Source: Maratus speciosus (Eukaryota; Arthropoda; Arachnida; Araneae; Salticidae). From it: a DNA stretch of 64,000 nucleotides. Positions 54,847-64,000 of this stretch are shown piece after piece. The notes under the pieces are model-generated. The model saw only the letters and a program-made list of their open reading frames with translations. It was not told the origin of the DNA and ran no database searches. The translations under genes and the position numbers were made by a program. How positions within the stretch are numbered: the first letter of the stretch is position 1; the number at the start of each line of letters is the position of its first letter. Where the stretch lies: positions 15,608,981-15,672,980 of the forward strand of contig OZ010798.1 of NCBI GenBank assembly GCA_963932465.1, given 5' to 3'.

Positions 54847-56291
54847 GTTTAAAAGATATTACAAATATATATTTTTAATGTGTATAAAAAAAGTATTTTC
54901 TTAAAGTTGTGGCTTTTAATTTCAAGAAATCTTAATTAAAAAGGAAAATATTCAATGTCTATAATCGCTTGAGAAAGTAAGTCACAGACATTTACCTCAG
55001 AAAATATTAATTATTACAAAAGGAAATTATGTGTATATGTAGAATGAAATATTTGTGTATACTGCTTCTGAAAATAGCTTTTGTGTTCTCCTACATTGAA
55101 TTTGTCAGTCTGCTTTGCCCTGTATATCTGAAATGTAAAAATGTAAAAATCCATTCTTTTAAATAATAATTCATAATTTACAATTCTCCTACTACTGTTT
55201 AACTTAACAAAATGTTTGTAACATTTTAAATGCTAAGAAGTAAGAATTACACCTGCCTGTCTGTACATTAGGTTATTACATTATTTACTTAAGGGTGTAT
55301 TTGAAAAAATATTTTTCTACCCTCAACAGCTCAAAATTTTCTGAGATATTTTCAGGCTCATTTTTAAAAGTGAAAACATGAAACTTGGTGAGGTGATTTT
55401 TGAAGAGATGATGTATAAGAGACCGTGTGATTTAATTTTTTGCTCAATTAACTATAATTTGAGTTTTAAACAATTATTTTCTGAGTATGACCATTTTTTT
55501 CATCCCCAGATCTCCCGCTTCGGAAAATTCCGTTCAAAACGCCAAATTTGATAGCACTTTTATAATATTTTCTGCATTTATCAAAAAATTGAGAAGCACG
55601 GCACATTATGCAGTTTCTAAATAAGAGAATTTCCCAGTTTGATGCGTTTGAGAGCAAAAATGAATTTAAAAATTAATCAGAAAATAAGCAGTTTGGATTG
55701 GAATACACACTTAATGCAAGGAAAATTTACATGAAATGAAATGGCAAAAATGGTTTTTCTCAAAATCTTATTGAACTCTCCTTGTTTCGGAAGAAATTTT
55801 ACAGTTTACAAACTCATGAGGATAGTGATGTGTGACTGCTTGGTAATTCTACAGTCGAGAATAACAACTATAAAAAAATTAGCTGTCGAGACAACCATTG
55901 TATCGTTGTCAAATTCTACAATCGAGATGTTCTACAATTGATGTTTCACTGAGCAGCTATAAATCAGAATAGCAAAAGTCGGCAATTATTCTGATATGAA
56001 ATGTGATAATAATGACAGATGATTGCTTGATTGTTCTACAACTGGTACAATTTGCTGCAGATTGTGATTTCAGGGGGGGGGGGGGGGTCTAACTTCAGAC
56101 AGGTCTTTTTGATGATGGTTATTTCGGCATAAGAACGGGCTGATATTCTTTCATTATACTCGAGTTGGGACATGCTTACTTTTATTTTTCAAAAAACGCA
56201 AGTCATATGGGCACCTGGAATTATACTTTCAGAGCTGCGTCTGTTTGTATTTCTTTTTATAAAAATAATACTGTTACTGTAGACCTTTGTA
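54847..56291. other. 1.4 kb without a recognisable gene
   Basis: It includes the upstream region of the minus-strand zinc-finger gene. A G-homopolymer of about 15 bp occurs near 56072. Open frames of 60-66 codons have no motif. No promoter element could be identified. Confidence 0.5.
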
Positions 56292-56356
56292 TAGTCATGG
56301 AAAAAAAATCACCCTCTACTAACTCTGCAAGACATTATTGTAGAAGAAAGTTACTA

Positions 56357-57766
56357 CAGTAGACTCTCGTTTTTACGAACCTCTTTTTCACGAACACTTG
56401 CGATTTTACGAACTATAGAGTGGTCCCGAATACGCTCCCATAGAAGCAATGTAATTTTTCGCTCCCATTTACGAACTACAGATTATGAAAATCTCTTTTT
56501 TGCGAACTCAGTTTTCGTACTTCTGAAATTTTTTTAAAAAAGTAATCGGAATGCAGCGCCAACGTTAGTTAAACTCTATACAGGTACAATGAGACATCAG
56601 GTGCATTCCAAGAATGTGCTGATTTCCCCAATCTATTTCGGAGGGAGGGGGGGGTCTAGCAACAATTTCCAGTAGTAGTTTTCAGGACTAAGGCATTTTT
56701 TGAAGGGAACAATAACTGTGAAAGGTAAACGTAGTAAAGGTTTCCATAGATAAATTGGAAACATATATTTTTCAAAATGTGATTTTTAAAAAAAAAGATA
56801 CGGATTACAGTAGCCTCCCTCTTAACGGGCCTTCTCTTAACCGCAACTCCGCTTTAACCGGTCGGTTTTTTTCCCAACATTAGGCAAAATTCAGGGATGA
56901 GGCCTCGGAAACTCAGCTTACGTTTTCGAGTTGAAGTGCAATTTCGAGGGGAAAGATGCAAAATCATCAGTGTTGAATTCAGAGTGTGGTCCGGAGGGAG
57001 GACATTCCCCCCTAGGAAGAATGAGATGACCCCCCGGAAGATTTGAGATTTTGTGTTTTTAATGGTCAAAAGTGCAACCCCCCTTCGGAACTCTATAATG
57101 TCTGATCTGTGACACGATTTTCAACAATTTAATTTGTGCTAAATATTTTCCATTATTTGTTATCAGTGATTATTTTTCTTTCAATTCAGTTAATTTAAAC
57201 TAGTATTCATTTCACAAATTATAGAAAATTACTTTTTTTAAACTACACAAATTGAAAAAACTAAATGCATCGGACGGGTTTAATTAATTAAAATACGCAG
57301 ATACTTATTTAATTTTTTTTTACTCTCCGCTTTAACCGGTTTTTCTCTTAACCGGCTAACCCTCGGTCCCTTTTAGGCCGGTTAAGCGGGAGGCTACTGT
57401 ATTTTCATTCCTATTTTTTTTTTAATCTATGTTTTCATCTATGTATTTTCATTTACTAAGTATAATACCGTCTGTGTTTTCATATTTAATATTTTCAAAG
57501 CATAGTAACGTATGTTTACTAAAATTATTTTTAGTGCATAAATTTGAATTTTTTTCTTGTATATTTAAACATACAGGTATAAATTTATTAAATAATAAAT
57601 AATCTCGAAATACTGCTTCATCTATGAAGAGGGGGCAGTTTTATAAAAATAAACATAAATAATATACGCATTCATATCATTTTTGGGGATTTTCTATTTT
57701 ACGAACTTTCTATTTTACGAACTATTTGGGTGTTCCCTACGAGTTCGTAAAAACGAGCGTCGACTG
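56357..57766. mobile_element. pogo/Tigger-like element nested in the MITE
   Basis: TA at 56355-56356 and 57767-57768. The termini are cagtagactctcgtttttac and its inverse (aaaacgagcgtcgactg). Tigger-like inner phrases ttttacgaact recur near both ends. It carries its own nested element at 56808-57399. Confidence 0.88.
56808..57399. mobile_element. pogo/Tigger-like MITE, doubly nested (592 bp)
   Basis: TA at 56806-56807 and 57400-57401. The termini are cagtagcctccctcttaac and its inverse (gttaagcgggaggctactg). Both ends carry ctctta-accgg phrases. A 71-codon frame at 56854-57069 has no transposase motif. Confidence 0.88.
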
Positions 57767-57808
57767 TAGTACCAAATGATTGGGAATAAAGTCTTAATAT
57801 AAATAGCC

Positions 57809-58185
57809 TTCAATAAAACTTGCCTCATAAAGGTACCCTATTAGTTCATATAAAAATTATAAAATAAGGAAGTTTTATTTCAGGTATCGCCAGATTTAAC
57901 AAAAAAGCTTGATTAATACATAAATATATTTGGTAAAAAAGATTGTTATTACCAGTAGTATCAGCAATATCTTGATTTTTTTCAAAAAAATAAATTTATA
58001 CTTCCTTCATAAAAACCATGAGTTCAGTCATATTATCGAGAATTGCACATTAAAATACATACAGAATGATTAAAAAACTAAAAAATTCTGTAATTTTGCC
58101 CCTACATCTGAATTGAAAGTTTCATTGTTTACATCGGTGATGATGTGTGGATTTTAGGCATTTGCGGATTTGAGGGAGCCTACTG
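57809..58185. mobile_element. pogo-like element fragment, copy 2
   Basis: Matches 46823-47185. The right end tgagggagcctactg is followed by TA (58186-58187), a typical pogo/Tigger terminus. The left terminus is missing. Confidence 0.75.
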
Positions 58186-58914
58186 TATTATAAAGGTTAG
58201 AGGCAGGGGCACGCCGACCCAGTGTGCAAAGTGTGCGGTGCACACAGGCGCCGAAGTAGCGAAGGCCCCAAATATTTCACCTGAGGAGCAAATACTTTTT
58301 TAAAAATCCTTAATTTAATTATATTAAAATGTATTATATTTTCTTGACATCTGAATTATGTTTTGTAGATTTACCTGACACAAACTTAATTATAAATATT
58401 CATCTCCTTTCTTCTCTTAATTTATTTCGTTTTATTCTACTTCTGAGTCGCCTAATAAGTGATTAAGAAGTGATACCTGTCCAACCTTTCAGTAAGCAGA
58501 GGCGCACCTCACATAGTTGCAAACAATAAAAGGTGCCATAATTCACATGCCTGAAAACCAGCAACACTTATCTCACTGTTAGTAAGTGGTATAGCGTAGT
58601 GAAGTTTTCTTACCACAGGCACTAAATTCCACCTGTTTTTTTTTAATTTTTAAATGGAAATCATCGCCTTACTGCAGAATTTCTGTCATAAATAAGATGA
58701 AAATTACTATTCGGAAATACTGGTTAAAGTTTCCTCTGCGATAATCAGGCCATGAATAGTGCTAGACTTACGTCACAAGAATCTTATATAGATACATTCA
58801 ACAGTGATAGCTGTAAGTTCCCTACAACTCAGAAACTCTATGTAAAAATAATTTTCAGAAATAATATAAATTTAAATTTCAGAGGGGCTACTAATTCCTA
58901 CCAATTCCCAAAAA

Positions 58915-59098
58915 ATGAAAAATCTAAGCCTCAGATACATTTGGACCTGCTATCGTTTATCCTAATCCAGATTTTCAGACCTGTATGTGCGGTAGATTTT
59001 CTGAGCAACTGTCAAAACATACAGACAAACGCCTTTCTTCTATTAATATAGATATGCAAATTAGAGGGGACAAACAACTTTCTTTCGTTAGTACAGAT
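58915..59098 (+). repeat. Retroposon 3'-tail repeat (RTE-like), copy 4
   Basis: aaaatctaagcctcagata near the start and cagacaaacgcctttcttct to tttcgttagtacagatgc at the end parallel the three other tail repeats. It appears to have a duplicated end (two ttagta-type termini). Confidence 0.45.
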
Positions 59099-59216
59099 GC
59101 AATCTATTGTTTTTGTATTGTATTATTTTCTCCAGGATAATGGAGTTTTCCCGTTTAACCATTTAAAAACATTGTGGTAAAAAACTGTTTAGCAGAATAC
59201 TTTCATTTTTTATCTA

Positions 59217-60454
59217 TCTATACTCATATTATAAAGAGGTAAAAATTGTTTATTTGTAGGAGGTAAGCTCTGGAGCTACCGAACCGATTTCAAAAGTAAT
59301 GGAATGAAAATGATGGTGTTAGTCCAACTTAGAACATAGGCTATATTTTTTGTCGGTGCCACTACCCCAAAGGGGTGCAGGAGCAAAAAACGTTCTAAAA
59401 ATGCGATTTTTGCGTTACTGAAGGGCCTAGAAACATGAAATTTGGAATATTAGTTACTTATAAGATATAAATGATGTTTCAGAGCATTCTCAAATAATTC
59501 GAAATTTAAAAGGAATGAAAATGCGCGAAAAGCGTTCTAAAAAACGTTCTAAATGGTAGTTTCTACATAATCTCAGGAAATACCATACTGATTTTAAAAA
59601 TATTGGTGTCAAAATGATGGTGATAACGCTTGCTCCAAGATAGGGTATATTTTATGTCGGTGCCACTATCCAAAAGGGGATGCAGGAGCAAAAAACGTTC
59701 TAAAAATGCGATTTTTGCGTTACTGAAGGGCCTAGAAATATGAAATTCGAAATATTAGCTACTTATTAGATATAAATGATTTCTAAGAACAATTCTTAAA
59801 CAATTCGAAATTTAAAAGGGGTGAAAATGCGCGAAAAGCGTTCTAAAAGCGTTCTACATGGTGGTTTCCACACAATCTCAGGAAATACCTAACCGATTTA
59901 AAAAATAAAGGCGTCAAAATGATGGTGACAACCCTTTCTCCAACATAGGTTGTGTTTTATGTCGGTGCCACTACCCCAAAGGGGGTGCAGGAGAAAAACG
60001 TTCTAAATTGCGGTTTTTGCGTTACGGAAGGGCCTAGAATCGTGAAATTTGGAATGGTAGTTAGTTATAAGATATCAATGATCTCTGAGGACATTTCCTA
60101 AAAAAATCGAAATTTAAAAGGGGGTCAAAAAGCGTTCTAAAAAACGTTCTCAATTGCGATTTCTATGCAATCTCAGGAAGATCAGGAATCTCAGAAAATC
60201 AATATTATTTTCTTCTTAGAATATAATAAATAATATATTTCGGATCCTATATATCAAATCCAAAGCTGGATTTCGTATACCAATATTTAAATTTTGTGCT
60301 AAATTTAGTTATACGCGATAATTTTATAATTACGTGAAATATTTAAAAGCATTATCGTCTATTTATAAGTTGTAAAGATGTGATATGCTCTTAGAATTGA
60401 AACGTTTATCATATATCTATATCTATCTATACTCATCTATACTCATACTCATCT
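59217..60454 (+). mobile_element. Helitron 5' part, truncated
   Basis: It starts tctatactcatattataaag after an A. About three 300-bp units, homologous to those at 12130-17100, follow up to about 60180. It then loses similarity in an AT-rich stretch. No 3' hairpin-CTAG appears before the next Helitron 5' end at 60455. Confidence 0.8.
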
Positions 60455-63400
60455 TCTATACTAATATTATAAAGAGAATAAAATTGTTTATTTGTAGGAG
60501 GTAAGCTCTGGAGCTACCGAACTGATACCAAAAGTAACGGTATCAAAATGATGGTGTTAGTCCAACTTATAACATAGGCTATATCTTATGTCCGTGCCAC
60601 TGGCCAAAAGGGTGGGCAGGAGCAAGAAACATTCTAAAAATGTGAATTTTGAATTGTGGAAGGACCCAGATACATGGAATTTGGCATGGTAGTAACTTAT
60701 TAGATATAAATGATCTCCAAGAACATTTTTAAAAAAATTCGAAATTTAAAAGGGGTGAAAATGCGCAAAAGGGCGTTCTAAAAACCGTTCTAAATGGCGA
60801 TTTTTACGCAATCTCAAGAGATACCAAACCGATTTAAAAAATAAGGGTGTCAAAATGATTGTGATAACCCTTGGTCCAACATAGGCTATATTTTATGTCG
60901 GTGTCATTACCCCCAAAGGGGGTGCAGGAGCAAAAAAAAAAAGTTCGAAAATGCGATTTTTGTGTTACTGAAGGAATTAGAAACATGAAATTTGGAATGG
61001 TAGTTACTTATAAAATATAAATGATTCCTAAGAGCATTTCTTAAAAAATTCGAAATTTAAAAGGAGTGAAAATGCGCGAAAAAAGTTCTAAAAAACGTTC
61101 TAAATGGCGATTTCTACGTAATCTCAGAAAGTACCCAACCGATTTCAAAAGTAATGGTTGAAAATTGATGATGACAGCCTTTGCTCCAATATAGGATCTA
61201 CTTCATGTCGGCGTCTCTACCACCTTGCGGTTGCATTTTAAAGAACGTTCTAAATTGTGATTTTTGTGATACTGAAGGGGCTAGCAACTTGAAATTTAGC
61301 ATCGTAATTACTTATGATATGTAAATGCTCTCTGAGAAGAGTTCCTTAAAAATTTGAAATTTAAATGGGGTGAAAATAAACGAAATGCTTTCTAAAAACG
61401 TTCTAAATGGCGATTTCTACGCAATCTCAGGAAATATAAACCGATTTCAGAAGTACAGTCCTCCCAACTTAATCGGGTCACGGATAATCGAATAACCCGC
61501 TTATTCGAATAGAATCCTCCGGAACCGAATTTATTCCTATCGGTTCTATGTTTTTTTCGCCGCTTAATCGAATAACAAATGTGTCACCGATATTTGAAAA
61601 TAGGCGCGGAAAGCACTTATCAGCTGGAATTTCCTTCCACCTTTTATCATTTTCGGTTCCTTTTCGCTGAAAACAAATTTTCCGTTCTTCCTGCAATGAT
61701 TTCGGCCGGCAGGTGTATAATGGACTGGTCAAATGATTTACCCACCTTGATCTCCCACCATCACTTCTTGCTGTTAACCAGACTTTAATGGCAATGTGCC
61801 GTCACTTCGAGACTCGAAGTGGTAGTTGTGATATTTTGCACTGATTCGAAAAACAACTCGATATTTACTCCTTTAAAATTCCACTTAAACAAACCACTTT
61901 AAACGATTTTTTAAGGCAGTATAAGTAACGTAAATTAGAAGTAGCAAAGTTTTAACCAAATTCAAAGGAGCTGCATTAAGTATGATGTAAACCATATAAA
62001 TGTATGTACTGAAATTAAATTAATACGTTTTTACTTTATATTAACATTTGTAATTATTTTAGTTTATGTTATTCTATTAATGATTTATTATGCTGCTAAT
62101 GAAATATACGGTAGTTGGTTATATTGCCTTTTTATTACGCAATAAATATTACAGTTATGATTCCCCGTTTAATTAAATACCCCGCTTAATCGAATATTAT
62201 TCCTGGAACCGTAGATATTCGTTTAAATGGGGACGACTGTAATGGTTTCAAATTGATGGCGACAACCCCCGATCCAATCATAGCCTATATTTTACGTTGT
62301 TGTCACTACCACCTGGGGGTTACAGGAGCAAAAAATGTTCTAAATTATGTTTTTTGTGTTAAAGAGGGGGGGGGGGGTCTAAGATTTTAAATATGGAGTG
62401 GTAATTACTTCAAAGATGCAAATGCTTTCTAAGAATTGTCGAAAGAAAATTCCAAATTTAAAAGGATGAAGTGAGCGAAAAGCGTTCTATAAGCGTTCTA
62501 AATTGCGATTTCTATGCAATCCTATGAAATACGAAACCGATTTCAAACATAATGGTTGCAAATTGATGGTGATAGAACCTGATCAAACATAAGCTATATT
62601 TTATGTCGGTGCCACAACCCCTAGAGTGTTGCAGGAGAAAAAAACTTTCTAAATTGCGATTTCTGCGGTACTGAAGAGGCTAGAAACTTTAAATATAGCA
62701 CGGTAATAAATAATAAATGTCCTCTATGAACAGTCGAAAATAAATTCGAAATTGAAAAAGGTGAAGCGAAGGGAAGGAGCGAAAAGCATTTTAAAAGAGT
62801 TCTTAAATTACTATTTTTATGGAATCTTAGGCAATAATAAACCGATTACAGAAGTTATTGGTTGCGAATCAAGAGTAATACTGATAGTCCCTGATCCTAT
62901 ACGGGCTATATTTTATGCCGGTGTCACTACCACCTGGTTGGCAGGAACAACAAGAAAGCCTTTAAAAACATCTAAATTCCGTTTTCTATAGAATATTAGG
63001 AAATACCAACCGATTTCAAGGTTAATGTTGGCAAATTAATGGTGACAGTCTTTGTTTCAACATTTTTCGAGACATTATATTTCAACTCTGTTGTGACATT
63101 TTATGTTGGTGCCACTAACACCAGAGAGATGGCAGACTGTTAGACAAGAAGCTTGGAATTTGACATGATGGCTAATTTTAAGATGTAATTGTTTTAAGAT
63201 GGTTTCTAAAAATTTCAAAACTTCAAATGAATACTGAAATAAGCGTATGAAATGAGCATAAAAGTCTCAAAATACTTTCTAAATTATCATTTATTTAGAA
63301 TTAGTGTTAGTTCTTCTTAATTAAAATCTCATTTCTGTCTATTGCACTTTTATAATGACGTTTAGTCAAATTGTGGCTTAATTTGTAATTTTTGAATTAT

Positions 63401-63494
63401 TCCAAAAAGTGTTCTTCTAATAAAAAATAGTCAAGCAAATATCACTCTTGGCATATTTCAACTATTACACGAGAAAAGCCGCGGGATTTGCTAG
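60455..63494 (+). mobile_element. Helitron copy 2 with both ends, carrying a MITE
   Basis: The 5' end is tctatactaatattataaag. The 3' end is the weakened hairpin gaaaagccgcgggatttgc with ctag (63491-63494) and then T. The body consists of degenerate 300-bp units like those of the Helitron at 12012. A pogo-like MITE interrupts it at 61456-62239. Its 5' end sits in a tctatactca short tandem repeat, so the insertion site was probably another Helitron's terminus-like sequence. Confidence 0.82.
61456..62239. mobile_element. pogo/Tigger-like MITE in the Helitron (784 bp)
   Basis: TA at 61454-61455 and 62240-62241. The left terminus cagtcctcccaacttaatcg is matched by the inverse of gtttaaatggggacgactg. 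The flanking Helitron unit reads through as cagaagta|atggtttcaaatt when the element is removed. An 84-codon minus-strand frame at 61478-61732 has no clear transposase motif. Confidence 0.88.
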
Positions 63495-63797
63495 TGTTTT
63501 AATAACACAGTTTTCAAAAAATAACCTTTGTGTTATTCAATCTTACATTTTCTGTCATTGTACAAAACAAATATTTCTATTTGAAAACATGTGTACACAT
63601 TCTATTAAATAAATTTTCTGGTTCAAAAACCTTTATTTGACCTGGGGGAAAAACCCAGATGGATGACAGCTATTCAGTTCATACTCATAGATTTTTTTTA
63701 GTAAAGTTTTATTTTCAGGGGGGAGGAGGTGGATAGGGCACCAACTAAATTTCTGCACACAGGCTCTGGATACTGCTGGCACGCCCCTGGTTAGAGG

Positions 63798-64000
63798 GGG
63801 AGCAAGAGGTTCAACAGCGTCTTAATTTTTTTAATTAGTAAATATTAAACATGCTAATATTTCGAATTTCATAATAAAATTTATAAAAGAGAAAACATTG
63901 TGGGATCAATATTTTTTCAAAAATTCTCATTTTTTACAGGCCTATTAAAAATAATAATAACATTCTTTCATAATTTTTGAAAACTTTAAGTATAACTAGT
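63798..64000. other. AT-rich sequence, no gene seen
   Basis: Nothing recognised up to the end of the window. Confidence 0.5.

Larger units (their letters stand above)
56292..57803. mobile_element. Mariner-type MITE copy 2, truncated and interrupted
   Basis: 56292-56354 matches the left end of the MITE at 8341 (gtcatggaaaaaaaatcacc, aactctgcaa, tagaagaaagttac). The match resumes after the nested element at 57769 (gtaccaaatgattgggaata). It is cut off at about 57803, where a pogo-like fragment begins. Confidence 0.8.
58204..63789. mobile_element. hAT element containing Helitrons and a MITE
   Basis: An 8-bp duplication, gttagagg, lies at 58196-58203 and 63790-63797. The termini are caggggcacgccgaccc and its imperfect inverse (gctggcacgcccctg). 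The hAT sequence itself is only about 1.3 kb (58204-59216 and 63495-63789). The rest is inserted Helitron sequence. No hAT transposase is recognisable, although a 99-codon frame at 58752-59051 crosses the left part. The interior near 58915-59060 includes another RTE-like tail. Confidence 0.85.

Noticed and set aside
61478..61732. 84-codon minus-strand frame inside the pogo-like MITE
   Set aside because: It starts at the terminal repeat region and shows no helix-turn-helix or DDE motif, so chance is more likely.

Overview
The window is about 64 kb of AT-rich animal nuclear DNA. It has no operons, ribosome binding sites, phage genes or CRISPR array. Two single-exon C2H2 zinc-finger genes are the only intact host-type genes. 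Most of the rest is transposable-element sequence: Helitrons, pogo/Tigger-like, Tc1/mariner, piggyBac-like and hAT elements, a Penelope-like retroelement with a GIY-YIG domain, tRNA-derived SINEs and many foldback elements. This mix suggests an arthropod. The style of the zinc-finger genes and of the Helitron ends is reminiscent of spiders, but that is an impression and was not tested by a search.

Layout. 0-6 kb: degenerate repeats, an internally repetitive element, a 1.08 kb foldback, and a SINE with a perfect hairpin. 6-12 kb: a pogo-like MITE, a tRNA-like sequence split by a TTAA element, a long-TIR MITE, a hAT relic, and the first copy of a 0.6 kb dispersed repeat. 12.0-17.5 kb: a complete non-autonomous Helitron filled with a 300-320 bp tandem array that has higher-order structure. 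20-22 kb: Penelope-type direct repeats flanking other repeats, then a tRNA-Thr-bearing foldback SINE with target-site duplications. 23.7-26.3 kb: a transposase relic and two DNA-transposon MITEs. 26.5-30.8 kb: an 11-finger zinc-finger gene whose 3' end is duplicated on both sides of a 3 kb insertion with LTR-like direct repeats. 31-37.5 kb: foldbacks, a hAT element with a nested TTAA MITE, a Penelope-like element with an inverted partial copy, and a Tc1-type pseudogene. 38-48 kb: more MITEs and palindromes, a 3.5 kb element with 0.75 kb TIRs and a decayed transposase, a 336 bp tandem triplication, and a minisatellite. 49.5-52.4 kb: a Helitron that still carries part of its coding region. 53.6-54.8 kb: a 10-finger zinc-finger gene with a 40-residue repeated N-terminus. 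56.3-63.8 kb: two stacks of nested transposons.

The two zinc-finger proteins are predicted nuclear DNA-binding proteins with no visible effector domain. Everything else describes insertion history. Element boundaries (TSDs, TIRs, Helitron termini) often resolve to the base, so the order of insertion can be read. The most novel-looking items are the tRNA-derived SINE family with self-inverted tails, the roughly 130 bp duplication of the zinc-finger 3' end around an LTR-like element, and the higher-order array inside a Helitron.
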